Position numbers and translations under genes: made by a program. Below the pieces are notes generated by a model. It was not told where the DNA came from. It was given only the letters and a program-made list of their open reading frames with translations, and ran no database searches. Of a stretch of DNA of 64,000 nt, positions 9,166 through 18,930 are shown in pieces; the first letter of the stretch is position 1, and every line of letters begins with the position of its first letter. This DNA is from Stenotrophomonas indicatrix (GTDB lineage: Bacteria > Pseudomonadota > Gammaproteobacteria > Xanthomonadales > Xanthomonadaceae), in contig CP168152.1 of the NCBI GenBank assembly GCA_041545745.1, positions 556,001 through 620,000 on the forward strand. Direction: 5' to 3'.

Positions 9166-10613
9166 CGGTCTCCGGCGCGTGCGGAATCGGCCACCAGCAG
9201 CTGCCGCAGGTCATCGCGGAACAGCCGGTAGGCGTCCTCGCGCCGCGTTTCATCCTTCTGCCGCAGCACCCAGGCCGGATGCACTGTGGCGTAGCCACGG
9301 GTGCCATCCTCCAGCGTGAGCCAGCGGCCACGGTCGCGCATCAGGTTGAAGCCGCTGCCGAACAACGCGGTCGCTGCCGTGGCACCCAGGCAGACGATCA
9401 TCTTCGGTTTCACCCGTGCGATCTCGCCCTGCAGCCACGGCCGGCAGGCGTGCACATGGCGGCTCTCGGGACGTTTATGCAGGCGCACCTTGCCGCGCCG
9501 CTCGTGGTGGAAGTGCTTCACCGCGTTGGTCAGGTACAGCGTGCCGCGCTCGATGCCCAGTTCCTGCAGCGCGCGGTCCAGCAGCTTGCCCGCCGGTCCC
9601 GCAAAGGGGCGACCACTCAGGTCTTCGACATCGCCGGGCTGTTCGCCCACCAGCATGATGCGTGCATCGGCACGACCTTCACCAAACACGGTCTGGGTGG
9701 ATGCTTCCCACAATGGGCACTGCCGGCAGACGGTCGCCTGCTGCCGCAGCGCCTGCAGGCTGCCATCGTCCGCAGCGGCATCGGCGGCATCGTTCGGCCG
9801 CGCTGGAATACGTCGTTGTGGTGCCTGCGCCGGCCGATCGTGCATCTCCTGCACGCGGCTGGCCGCATCGCGCACAAGGCCAGGCAACAGTTGTGCTTCG
9901 GGAAGATGTTTCCAGTACCGGGTTGGCATTTCCTGTTGCATCATCCGCGTGTTGAGCCGAGCTGGATTGAAGATGCTGGCGTAATAGGTCTGCCACAGCG
10001 TCTCGCGTGCATCTTCGGCAGGTGCATCGCGGCGGCTGCCGCCGTCACCGAACGAGAGTGCGCTGCCATCCCAGCGGACACTGCGCGTGGGTGTCAGGAT
10101 CGCCCAGCGCATGCCGGCAAAACGGCGGGCGAAGAACGGTGCAACGCGGTCGACGATATTGTGATCGGGCTCGAACCAGGCGATGAACGCGTCGGTCTCG
10201 CCGGGCACCTCGCGGAAGCGCACGAAGGCCTTCATCTTGTGCGTATCGCGGCGCACCGCCTGCGCCAGCGCCATCAAACGCAGCACATCAGCATCGGCAG
10301 GATTGGACAGCACCGTGCGTTCGCCGTGGGCGATGCGCCACAACAGGCGGTACAGCAACGGCAGGCGCTGCGGATCGCGATGGCATAGACAGGTCGCGGC
10401 CAGTTCCACGAAGTCGCGCGGCACGTTCGGTGTGGCGGCACCGTCGGGCAACGGCGCCTGCTGCACCGCTGGCGCATCCAGCAGGGACGACTCGGAATCC
10501 ACCAGCCAGTCCAGCTGCTCAGGGCGCACGTCGCGCAGCAACGCCTCCCGCGCCGCGTTGCGCCAGGCGTCCAGTGACCACGGCGGGTCCACCCGCAATG
10601 ACCAGCGTTGCAT
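9162..10613 (-). CDS. UdgX-family uracil-DNA glycosylase with N-terminal DUF4130 domain
   Basis: 483 residues from the ATG at 10613, one base after the stop of the radical SAM gene. Residues about 1-230 match the DUF4130 'probable DNA metabolism' domain. Residues about 290-480 are a family 4-like uracil-DNA glycosylase with four-cysteine iron-sulfur potential (CRQCPLW near residue 298), GEQPGD near 322 and FAGPAGKLLDRAL. The segment RLHKRPES near residue 378 corresponds to the UdgX loop whose histidine forms a covalent link to DNA after uracil removal, and that histidine is present. The role is DNA repair, but the physiological lesion is unclear. Translation ends at the TAG of a SMAG repeat. 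Confidence 0.88.
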   Translation of the reverse strand: MQRWSLRVDPPWSLDAWRNAAREALLRDVRPEQLDWLVDSESSLLDAPAVQQAPLPDGAATPNVPRDFVELAATCLCHRDPQRLPLLYRLLWRIAHGERTVLSNPADADVLRLMALAQAVRRDTHKMKAFVRFREVPGETDAFIAWFEPDHNIVDRVAPFFARRFAGMRWAILTPTRSVRWDGSALSFGDGGSRRDAPAEDARETLWQTYYASIFNPARLNTRMMQQEMPTRYWKHLPEAQLLPGLVRDAASRVQEMHDRPAQAPQRRIPARPNDAADAAADDGSLQALRQQATVCRQCPLWEASTQTVFGEGRADARIMLVGEQPGDVEDLSGRPFAGPAGKLLDRALQELGIERGTLYLTNAVKHFHHERRGKVRLHKRPESRHVHACRPWLQGEIARVKPKMIVCLGATAATALFGSGFNLMRDRGRWLTLEDGTRGYATVHPAWVLRQKDETRREDAYRLFRDDLRQLLVADSARAGDR

Positions 10614-10614
10614 C

Positions 10615-11898
10615 TCAGGCAGCGGGCGCGGCATCGAACAGCGAGCCCTGGCGCGGCGGTGGGGCCAGCTTCGCGCGCAGCGCCGCCGGATCATCCAGCG
10701 CGTTGCGGGGATGGTGGTCGGCCAGCTGCACGAACGGCAGCAGCTTGCTCAGCGGCGCCTTCAGCCGGGCCAGGTCGGCCACGCGCAGGCGACCGTGGCG
10801 GCGTGCCATCAGCACGCGCTTGACGTTGCGCACGCCCAGCCCCGGTACCCGCAGCAGCAGCTCCTTCGGTGCACGGTTCAGGTCCACCGGGAAGCGCTCG
10901 GGATGGCGGATCGCCCACGCCATCTTCGGATCGATGTCCAGATCCAGCATGCCGCCCTGGGTGGTGTCGGTGATCTCCTCCACGCCATAGCCGTAGAAGC
11001 GCAGCAGCCAGTCGGCCTGGTACAGCCGGTGCTCGCGCTGCAGCGGGGGCGGTTGCAGCGGCAGCTGGCGGCTCGCATCGGGAATCGGGCTGAAGGCGGA
11101 GTAGTACACCCGGCGCATGCGGTAGTTGCCGTAGAGGCTGTCGGCACTGGTCAGGATCTGCTGGTCGCTGGCACCGTCCGCGCCGACGATCATCTGCGTG
11201 CTCTGCCCGGCGGGTGCAAAGCGGGGAGGACGAGGGCGCGCGCTGCGGGTGGAAGCCGGCGCGAGCACCGCCGGTGCCTTGCGGGCCTCCTTGGCTTCTT
11301 CAATGCGCCAGCGCAGCTCACCCATCGCGCCGCGGATCGATGTGCTGGTCTTTTCCGGAGCGAGGGTGGCCAGACCCGCCTCGGTGGGCAATTCAACGTT
11401 GATCGACAGTCGATCGGCGTAACGACCCGCGGCGGCCAGAAGCTCTGGGGATGGTTCGGGGATGGTCTTCAGATGGATGTAGCCCGCGTACCGATGCTCC
11501 TCGCGCAGCCGACGTGCCACCTCCACCATGCGTTCCATCGTGTAGTCCGCATTGCGGATGATGCCGCTGGAAAGAAACAGCCCTTCGATGTAATTGCGCT
11601 TGTAGAAGTCCAGGGTGAGCGTGACCACCTCGTCCACGCTGAAACGCGCGCGCTGCACGTTGCTGGACACCCGGTTCACGCAGTAAGCGCAGTCGTACAC
11701 GCAGAAGTTGGTCAGCAGGATCTTCAGCAGCGACACGCAGCGGCCATCGGGCGTGTAGCTGTGGCAGATGCCCATGCCTTCGGTACTGCCGATGCCGCCG
11801 GACGCGCGCGAATCGCGCTTGCCCGCACCGCTGGAGGCGCAGGACGCGTCGTATTTGGCGGCGTCGGCAAGGATGGCCAACTTGCGGATGGTTTCCAT
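10615..11898 (-). CDS. Putative DNA modification/repair radical SAM protein
   Basis: 427 residues. The radical SAM cluster motif is Cys66-x3-Cys70-x2-Cys73. A barrel with GIIRNADYTMERM and TEAGLATLAPEK follows. Near the C-terminus is a helix-hairpin-helix DNA-binding motif (RVPGLGVRNVKRVLMARR, about residues 355-375). This is the family known to occur beside the UdgX/DUF4130 protein, and here it is co-transcribed with it, separated by one base. The chemistry is unknown: it probably uses a 5'-deoxyadenosyl radical on a damaged or modified DNA base. Upstream lies a 19-base inverted repeat that could be an operator. Confidence 0.88.
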   Translation of the reverse strand: METIRKLAILADAAKYDASCASSGAGKRDSRASGGIGSTEGMGICHSYTPDGRCVSLLKILLTNFCVYDCAYCVNRVSSNVQRARFSVDEVVTLTLDFYKRNYIEGLFLSSGIIRNADYTMERMVEVARRLREEHRYAGYIHLKTIPEPSPELLAAAGRYADRLSINVELPTEAGLATLAPEKTSTSIRGAMGELRWRIEEAKEARKAPAVLAPASTRSARPRPPRFAPAGQSTQMIVGADGASDQQILTSADSLYGNYRMRRVYYSAFSPIPDASRQLPLQPPPLQREHRLYQADWLLRFYGYGVEEITDTTQGGMLDLDIDPKMAWAIRHPERFPVDLNRAPKELLLRVPGLGVRNVKRVLMARRHGRLRVADLARLKAPLSKLLPFVQLADHHPRNALDDPAALRAKLAPPPRQGSLFDAAPAA

Positions 11899-11919
11899 TG
11901 AGGAAACCTACGCACGAGG

Positions 11920-11938
11920 GGTCTCATTGGATGAGACC
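11920..11938. promoter_or_regulatory. Inverted repeat, candidate operator of the rSAM-udgX operon
   Basis: GGTCTCAT-TGG-ATGAGACC is a perfect 8-bp inverted repeat ending 22 bases before the radical SAM start codon. It does not match a LexA box. No regulator gene is adjacent. Confidence 0.45.
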
Positions 11939-11954
11939 GCCCCTTAACCCTTCA

Positions 11955-12023
11955 GAAAAAGGGGACGGAGGGGATTAAGTCGTTTGTGCCACAAACGACT
12001 TAATCCCCTCCGTCCCCTTTTTC
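11955..12023 (-). terminator. 34-bp perfect hairpin, strong terminator after pilU
   Basis: The arms 11955-11988 and 11990-12022/12023 are perfectly complementary around a single central base. The outermost part is AAAAAGGGGACGG on one side and CCGTCCCCTTTTT on the other, so a T run follows the stem on either strand. It lies four bases past the pilU stop and works as a terminator there. Its length is far beyond a normal terminator and suggests a mobile or repetitive palindrome. Confidence 0.75.
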
Positions 12024-12027
12024 CTGC

Positions 12028-13155
12028 TCAGAACCCGTGGGTAATGCTCGGCGCGCCGGCCGAGAAGTCCGCATACGGATCATGCTCGCCGCTGCCGCCT
12101 TCGGACAGGCGGAACTTCAGCGCCAGGCCATCGCGTGAGTCGGCCGCACGCAGTGCCTCTTCCTGATCGATGGTGCCGTTCTTGGCCAGCCGGAACAGGC
12201 ACTGGTCGAAGCTCTCCATGCCTTCTTCCAGCGAGGCCTCCATCGCCGCCTTGATCTCGTGCACCTGGCCGCGACGCAGCAGGTCGCGGATCATCGGCGT
12301 GTTGATCAGCACTTCAGTGGCCGGCAGGCGGCGCCCCTCCTTGTTCTTCACCAGGCGCTGGCTGATCACCGCTCGCAGGTTCAGCGCCAGGTTCATCAGC
12401 ACGTTCTTGTGCGCGCTTTCCGGGAAGAAGTTGAGGATGCGCTCGATGGTCTGGTCGGCGTTGTTGGAGTGCAGGGTGGCCAGGCACAGGTGACCGGTTT
12501 CGGCGAAGGCGATCGCCGCCTCCATCGTTTCGGCATCCAGGATCTCACCGATCAGGATCACGTCGGGTGCTTCTCGCATCGCATTCTTCAACGCGTCGTG
12601 GAAGGTGTGGGTATCGAGCCCCACCTCGCGCTGGTTGACGATCGACATCTTGTGCTTGTGCAGGTACTCGATCGGGTCCTCGATGGTGAGGATGTGACCG
12701 GTGGTGGTGCTGTTGCGATGGTCGATCATCGACGCCAGCGACGTGGACTTGCCTGAGCCGGTGGACCCCACCACCAGCACCAGCCCGCGCGGGGTCATGA
12801 TGACGTCCTTCAGCACCTGCGGCAGGTTGAGCTCTTCGATGCTCGGAATCCGGCTGCGGATGGCGCGGATGACCATGCCGACTTCGCCGCGCTGCTTGAA
12901 CACGTTGACGCGGAAACGCCCCGCATCGGCCAAGGCGATGGCCATGTTGAGCTCCAGCTCGCGCTCGAACTGGGGCACCTGGCCCTCGTCCATCAGCGAG
13001 TAGGCGATTTTCTTCACCATGCCCGGCGGCAGGCCGGTATTGCCGAGCGGATACAGCTTGCCCTCGATCTTGATGTAGACCGGCGCTCCGGTGGTCAAGA
13101 ACATGTCCGAAGCGTTCTTTTCGGTCATCAGCTTCAGGAAGTAGCCGATATCCAT
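12028..13155 (-). CDS. pilU: Type IV pilus retraction ATPase PilU
   Basis: 375 residues from the ATG at 13155, with GGGGAA about nine bases upstream; a longer open frame has no support. The protein is a PilT/PilU hexameric ATPase: Walker A GSTGSGKST (130-138), the Asp box around ILTIEDPIEY (155-164), Walker B around ILIGEI, and the His box LATLHSNNA. The C-terminal FRLSEGG fits PilU better than PilT. It acts at the inner face of the pilus machine and assists retraction. At residue 206 the usual Arg of GEIRDxET is Leu (GEILDAET), a small departure from the family. No pilT is adjacent in the window. Confidence 0.85.
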   Translation of the reverse strand: MDIGYFLKLMTEKNASDMFLTTGAPVYIKIEGKLYPLGNTGLPPGMVKKIAYSLMDEGQVPQFERELELNMAIALADAGRFRVNVFKQRGEVGMVIRAIRSRIPSIEELNLPQVLKDVIMTPRGLVLVVGSTGSGKSTSLASMIDHRNSTTTGHILTIEDPIEYLHKHKMSIVNQREVGLDTHTFHDALKNAMREAPDVILIGEILDAETMEAAIAFAETGHLCLATLHSNNADQTIERILNFFPESAHKNVLMNLALNLRAVISQRLVKNKEGRRLPATEVLINTPMIRDLLRRGQVHEIKAAMEASLEEGMESFDQCLFRLAKNGTIDQEEALRAADSRDGLALKFRLSEGGSGEHDPYADFSAGAPSITHGF

Positions 13156-13252
13156 TGCGAATTTTCCCCAACGAAACTGCCGGTGCCCGTTGCAAGCACG
13201 GTACCGGCTTGACGACAATGGCCGCGAACCGACAACCGGTACGGCCTCCCCA

Positions 13253-13642
13253 ATGAAACGACTTAGCTTCGCACGAATGCGCCACAGCCTGTATGTGATG
13301 GCGTTTGCATTCGCACTCTCTGCCCCCGCCTGGGCGCAGGACGGCGCGTTGGAACTGGCGCAGGCCCGGCAGGCGGTGGACAAGGCCACCCAGGCCGATG
13401 CCGACCAGTACGCCCCGGACCTGATCGGGCTGGCCCGTCAGGGACTGGAGCAGGCCCAGCGTGCCGCTGGCGACCGCCGCGAGCGCAAGAACGCGCCGGC
13501 GCTGGCCCTGCGCGCCACCGTGGACGCCGATCTGGCCCGTGCCCGCAGCGAGGAAGCCACGGCTACCGCGCAGCTGCAGCTGCGCCGCAACGAGGTCAAC
13601 CAGCTGCAACGCCAGTTGTCGACCGGGGAGGACCGCCGATGA
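13253..13642 (+). CDS. DUF4398 family exported protein
   Basis: 129 residues from the ATG at 13253. The signal peptide ends in Ala-Trp-Ala (about residues 24-26). The mature part is almost entirely helical, with heptad-like Ala, Arg, Glu and Gln content (ELAQARQAVDKATQADADQYAPD), typical of DUF4398. The stop overlaps the start of the OmpA-domain gene as ATGA, so the two are translationally coupled and probably form one envelope module. Function is unknown; a periplasmic helical spacer is the best guess. It is transcribed divergently from pilU. Confidence 0.75.
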   Translation: MKRLSFARMRHSLYVMAFAFALSAPAWAQDGALELAQARQAVDKATQADADQYAPDLIGLARQGLEQAQRAAGDRRERKNAPALALRATVDADLARARSEEATATAQLQLRRNEVNQLQRQLSTGEDRR

Positions 13643-14523
13643 AGACCATCTCCGTCCTGACCCTTGCCACACTGCTGGCCCTGCCGACGCTGGCCCTGGC
13701 CGCGGACAACCCGATGGTCGGCCAGCTGAGCCAGCGCCTGCTGTCGATCCAGGCCAATCCGGACACCGCCGAGCTGGGCGCCTTCGAGCGCATGCAGGCG
13801 CAGCAGGCCATCGCCACGCTGGAGAAGGCCAAGCGCCGTGACCAGGAGTTGGCCACCTACCTGGCCGAGCGCCGGGTCGAGATCGCCGAGACCGCCGTAC
13901 GGGCTGCACTGGCCGCGCGTGAGGTTGATCGCCTGGAGCGCACCCGCAGCGACCTGCTGATCGAAGCCAGCCGCCGCGACGCTGCCCGCGCCCGCCAGGA
14001 AGCCGAGCAGCTGCGCATGCAGGCGCAGATGCAGGCAGAAGAGGCCGAACGCCTGCGCCAGGCGGCCGAGGCCGAAACCCTGGCACGCCAGGATGCCGAG
14101 AACGCCCTGACCAGCGTGGCTGGCAAGCAGCAGCAGCGCCTCAGCTCGGCCCAGCAGAACGCGGCCAAGCTGGCCCGTGAGGAAGCCGAGCTGGTCTCGG
14201 GGCAGAAGCTGCCGGGCTCGAAGTTCGATGGCCGTGGCGAGGTCTTCACCTTTGCCGGTGACGCGTTCGCTGCCGGGGCCTCGAACCTGTCCGGTGGCGC
14301 CCGCAACCAGGCCAAGGCCCTGGCCGAGTACGTGAACATCGGCAAGAAGGGCAGGATCCGCATCGAGGCCTATGACAGTGCCAATGGCGTAGGCCAGAAG
14401 CGCGCCGAGGCACTGCGCGACGCGCTGGTGTCGGCCGGTGTCGCCAGCAGCCGGATCCAGGTCGCTGGCAAGAAGGCGGCTTCGACCCGGGCCCGCTCGG
14501 CCGAGGTCGTCATCGCGCCGTAA
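13639..14523 (+). CDS. DUF4398 and OmpA-like domain envelope protein
   Basis: 294 residues. A cleavable signal peptide (cleavage near Ala-Leu-Ala-Ala, residue 21) is followed by a long charged coiled coil at about 60-190 (repeats of RQEAEQLRMQAQMQAEEAERL type). The C-terminal OmpA-like module is at about 200-294, with the conserved ALAEYVNIGKKGRIRIEAYDS and RAEALRDAL segments that form the peptidoglycan-binding fold. It probably bridges the envelope to peptidoglycan. It is coupled to the preceding DUF4398 gene and followed by a good terminator. Confidence 0.8.
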   Translation: MKTISVLTLATLLALPTLALAADNPMVGQLSQRLLSIQANPDTAELGAFERMQAQQAIATLEKAKRRDQELATYLAERRVEIAETAVRAALAAREVDRLERTRSDLLIEASRRDAARARQEAEQLRMQAQMQAEEAERLRQAAEAETLARQDAENALTSVAGKQQQRLSSAQQNAAKLAREEAELVSGQKLPGSKFDGRGEVFTFAGDAFAAGASNLSGGARNQAKALAEYVNIGKKGRIRIEAYDSANGVGQKRAEALRDALVSAGVASSRIQVAGKKAASTRARSAEVVIAP

Positions 14524-14567
14524 TTGCTTGATATTGTTTGTTTTTCGTTGTGCTGAGTATTCAGCCT

Positions 14568-14598
14568 GAACCCCGCCTCGGCGGGGTTCGGTCTTTTT
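14568..14598 (+). terminator. Rho-independent terminator of the DUF4398-OmpA operon
   Basis: A perfect 10-bp stem GAACCCCGCC/GGCGGGGTTC with loop TC (14568-14589) is followed by GGTCTTTTT. Confidence 0.88.
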
Positions 14599-14791
14599 GC
14601 CGCAGGGGCTTGAACCCCGTCCAGAGCAAGCGTAGGGTCAATTGTCCGGGACGCAATAACGCGCACCGGACGATGGGAGGGCCGGGCCGATGCAAGCAGG
14701 GCGCGAACCGCAGCAGATCGATGTGCGCAGGCCAGTGCGGCACGTCGTTGTGGTTACCCATGTGGGCATCGACCGGCACTCCTCCATGAAC

Positions 14792-14820
14792 AACGCCCCG
14801 TGCCTTGCGGCCGGGGCGTT
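14792..14820 (+). promoter_or_regulatory. Leader hairpin ahead of the YdcH-like gene
   Basis: AACGCCCCG (14792-14800) pairs with CGGGGCGTT (14812-14820), ending 14 bases before the ribosome site of the next gene. It may be an attenuating or stabilising 5' leader. The rest of 14600-14790 shows nothing recognisable. Confidence 0.35.
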
Positions 14821-14846
14821 CGTGTATCTGTCGAAGGAGGTCCATC

Positions 14847-15083
14847 ATGTTTGAAGATCAGCCCCAGAGCGAGATCGACGCCCGTCGCGCGCGCGATCCG
14901 GAGTTCCGGGCACTCCATGACCAGCACCGCAAGTTGAACAAGAAGTGCATGGATGCGGAGTTGGGTGTACTCCCGATCGATGATGTCACCCTGGGTCGAA
15001 TGAAGCGCGAGAAGCTGCTGGCCAAGCAACGCCTTCTGCGAATGTACGAAACACCGCTCGCAGCGTCGTCCCCCACGCATTGA
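14847..15083 (+). CDS. YdcH/DUF465 family small protein
   Basis: 78 residues from the ATG at 14847, which has a strong AAGGAGG six bases upstream. The sequence ARRARDPEFRALHDQHRKLNKK and LGRMKREKLLAKQRLLRMYE gives two antiparallel helices, the DUF465 pattern. The family is common in proteobacteria, and its function is not established. It is monocistronic. Confidence 0.8.
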   Translation: MFEDQPQSEIDARRARDPEFRALHDQHRKLNKKCMDAELGVLPIDDVTLGRMKREKLLAKQRLLRMYETPLAASSPTH

Positions 15084-15182
15084 CGCATCCCGGTCGTGCC
15101 CGGAATGGCATGACCCGGCCATCGATGGCCCCGCCAGGCACTCCTGACCTGGCAACGCGGCGCCGCTGAACGCAGGCGTCGC

Positions 15183-15213
15183 GCCAAGGCACCACACGCG
15201 GTGGTGCCTTGGC
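15183..15213. repeat. 13-bp inverted repeat
   Basis: GCCAAGGCACCAC pairs perfectly with GTGGTGCCTTGGC around a 5-base loop, 100 bp past the YdcH-like gene. There is no T run, so a terminator role is doubtful. The rest of the 15084-15436 gap holds only SMAG repeats. Confidence 0.5.
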
Positions 15214-15301
15214 CCTGCAGGCACGTCCCCCGATGCGGGCGGTACCGGTCTCCTCGTCGATCCGGGGCCGTCCGCATCCCTTTGGGCCGCCAGCCGAGCT
15301 G

Positions 15302-15355
15302 GTGGGTGCTGACCGTTGGTCGGCACGCCTCCCGCCGGGCATGGCCCGGCGCTAC
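15302..15355. repeat. Two SMAG-type palindromes in opposite orientation
   Basis: A GTGG-headed hairpin with GTGCTGACC/GGTCGGCAC (15302-15326) is followed by CGCCGGGC/GCCCGGCG ending in CTAC (15333-15355). The second is identical to the copies at 9143 and 58615. Confidence 0.75.
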
Positions 15356-15436
15356 AGAAACGGCTCCTGACTTTCGTCGCCATCCGTCGGATAATCACCG
15401 GTCCGGCCCTGTGTGGCGCGAACCGAAGTCCCCCGA

Positions 15437-16807
<1,371 letters not shown>

Positions 16808-16931
16808 GGCGTTTATCGCCGCAATTCGCTGCTGAATCCCCGGTTTATCCGCGTCAAAGCTCGTTAAGGCCACGCTGATAGACTCCCGCTCCTTCGACGG
16901 CGCCGGTCATCGGCGCCAATCAGGAAACGAC

Positions 16932-18104
16932 ATGTCCAACGCTTCTTTCCCGGACCGCGCGCTGGCGCTGGCCACCCTGGCCATCCATGGCGGCCAGTCG
17001 CCCGACCCGAGCACCGGCGCGGTGATGCCGCCGATCTACGCCACCTCGACCTATGCGCAGTCCAGCCCGGGCGAGCACCAGGGCTTCGAGTACTCGCGCA
17101 CGCACAATCCGACCCGCTTCGCCTACGAGCGTTGTGTGGCCTCGCTGGAAGGCGGCACCCGCGGCTTCGCCTTTGCGTCGGGCATGGCCGCCAGCTCGAC
17201 GGTGATCGAGCTGCTGGATGCCGGCAGCCACGTGGTGGCGATGGACGACATCTATGGCGGCAGCTTCCGCCTGTTCGAGCGTGTGCGCCGCCGCACCGCC
17301 GGGCTGGACTTCAGCTTTGTCGACCTGACTGATCTGGCTGCCTTCGAGGCGGCGATCACCCCGAAGACCAAGATGGTGTGGATCGAGACCCCCACCAACC
17401 CGATGCTGAAGATCGTGGACATCGCCGCGGTCGCCGCCATCGCCAAGCGCCATGGCCTGATCGTGGTGGTCGACAACACCTTCGCCTCGCCGATGCTGCA
17501 GCGTCCGCTGCTTCTGGGGGCCGATCTTGTGCTGCATTCGGCTACCAAGTACCTGAACGGCCATTCGGACATGGTGGGTGGCATGGTCGTCGTAGGCGAT
17601 GACGCCCCGCTGGCCGAGCAGATGGCCTTCCTGCAGAACTCGGTGGGTGGCGTGCAGGGCCCGTTCGACAGCTTCCTGGCGCTGCGCGGCCTGAAGACCC
17701 TGCCGCTGCGCATGAAGGCGCACTGCGCCAACGCGATGGCCCTGGCCAAGTGGCTGGAAACGCACCCGGCCGTGGAAAAGGTGATTTACCCGGGCCTGCC
17801 TTCGCACCCGCAGCACGCGCTGGCGGGCAAGCAGATGACCGGTTACGGCGGCATTGTCTCGATCGTGCTGAAGGGAGGTTTCGAGGCGGCCAAGCGCTTC
17901 TGCGAGAAGACCGAGCTGTTCACCCTGGCCGAGTCGCTGGGCGGGGTGGAAAGCCTGGTGAACCACCCGGCGGTGATGACCCATGCGTCGATTCCGGTGG
18001 CACGACGTGAACAGCTGGGTATCAGTGATGCACTGGTCAGGCTGAGCGTGGGTGTTGAGGATCTGGGGGATCTGCAGGTGGATCTGGAGAGGGCGCTTCA
18101 GTGA
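16932..18104 (+). CDS. metB: Cystathionine gamma-synthase/gamma-lyase (PLP-dependent Cys/Met metabolism)
   Basis: 390 residues of the fold-type I Cys/Met metabolism family. Lys206 in HSATKYLNGHSD is the PLP lysine. YSRTHNPTRFAYE and FASGMAASSTVI are the family's cofactor and substrate loops. Sequence alone does not separate gamma-synthase from gamma-lyase; the adjacent cbs favours reverse transsulfuration (lyase) activity, while xanthomonads call it metB. In Xanthomonas, metB is one fixed border of the variable LPS locus whose other border is etfA. The same arrangement is seen here, with the LPS cassette starting 28 bp after the stop. Confidence 0.88.
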   Translation: MSNASFPDRALALATLAIHGGQSPDPSTGAVMPPIYATSTYAQSSPGEHQGFEYSRTHNPTRFAYERCVASLEGGTRGFAFASGMAASSTVIELLDAGSHVVAMDDIYGGSFRLFERVRRRTAGLDFSFVDLTDLAAFEAAITPKTKMVWIETPTNPMLKIVDIAAVAAIAKRHGLIVVVDNTFASPMLQRPLLLGADLVLHSATKYLNGHSDMVGGMVVVGDDAPLAEQMAFLQNSVGGVQGPFDSFLALRGLKTLPLRMKAHCANAMALAKWLETHPAVEKVIYPGLPSHPQHALAGKQMTGYGGIVSIVLKGGFEAAKRFCEKTELFTLAESLGGVESLVNHPAVMTHASIPVARREQLGISDALVRLSVGVEDLGDLQVDLERALQ

Positions 18105-18118
18105 CCGTCGGATTGTCC

Positions 18119-18136
18119 ATGGTGTCTGACACATGA
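18119..18136 (+). other. Possible five-codon leader frame before wzm
   Basis: ATG-GTG-TCT-GAC-ACA-TGA overlaps the wzm start as ATGA. The wzm start has no visible ribosome site of its own, so coupling to a leader peptide is conceivable. It is too short to prove. Confidence 0.2.
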
Positions 18137-18915
18137 GTGCCTCGAACCTGGCTGGGCTCATTTTCCAGCTTACCCGGCGTGAAGTCAGCGGCCGCTACAA
18201 GGGCTCGGTGCTCGGCCTGTTCTGGTCTTTCGTCAATCCGTTGTTGATGCTCAGCGTCTACACGCTGTTCTTCTCGGTGATCCTGAAAGTGCGCTGGGGA
18301 GATCAGCCGCAGCGCCAGTCGGATTTCGCGATCCTGTTGTTCGTCGGCCTGATCCTCCACGGATTCATCGCCGAATGCATCAACCGTGCGCCGGGTTTGA
18401 TCACCGGAAACGTCAACTACGTCAAGAAAGTCGTGTTCCCGATCGGCATTCTGCCAATCGTTTCCTGTTCATCGGCGCTGTTTCATTGGTTCATCAGCCT
18501 CAGCGTCCTGGCGCTTGCTCTGGTGTTCGTTGGAAACGGCGTTCCCGCCACCTTCCCGCTGATTCTGGTAGTGATGGTCCCGCTGGTGCTGTATGCGCTG
18601 GGCATCAGCTGGATGCTGGCGTCGGTCGGCGTGTACCTGAGGGACGTCAACCAGGTGGTCGGTGTGTTTTCGCAGATTCTGCTGTTCATTTCGCCTGTGT
18701 TCTTCCCGGTTACCAAGATTCCCGAGTACATCCGTCCGCTTTTCCTCGCCAATCCGCTTACGACCATCATCGAGCAGGCGCGTGCCGTCGCGGTGTTCGG
18801 CCAGCTGCCGGACTGGTGGCAGTTGGCGGGCCAGTGCGCTGTCGCTTCGGTGGTGTGCCTGCTGGGAATGGTCTGGTTCCGTCGCACCAAGTGTGGATTC
18901 GCCGATGTCCTTTGA
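18133..18915 (+). CDS. wzm: O-antigen ABC transporter permease Wzm
   Basis: 260 residues with six hydrophobic segments, the usual size for ABC-2 type polysaccharide export permeases. The amphipathic N-terminus with TRREVSGRYKGSVLGLFWSFVNPLLML and the late loop SPVFFPVTKIPEYIRPLFLANPLT are family signatures. It forms the inner-membrane channel that exports undecaprenyl-linked O-polysaccharide, partnered by the Wzt ATPase encoded three genes downstream. It is the first gene of the cassette, 28 bp past metB. Confidence 0.9.
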   Translation: MSASNLAGLIFQLTRREVSGRYKGSVLGLFWSFVNPLLMLSVYTLFFSVILKVRWGDQPQRQSDFAILLFVGLILHGFIAECINRAPGLITGNVNYVKKVVFPIGILPIVSCSSALFHWFISLSVLALALVFVGNGVPATFPLILVVMVPLVLYALGISWMLASVGVYLRDVNQVVGVFSQILLFISPVFFPVTKIPEYIRPLFLANPLTTIIEQARAVAVFGQLPDWWQLAGQCAVASVVCLLGMVWFRRTKCGFADVL

Positions 18916-18930
18916 GAAGGAGCTTGCACG

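Noticed and set aside
11899..11960. LexA box upstream of the rSAM gene
   Set aside because: The repeat present is GGTCTCAT/ATGAGACC, which does not match known LexA consensus, so SOS control is not claimed.
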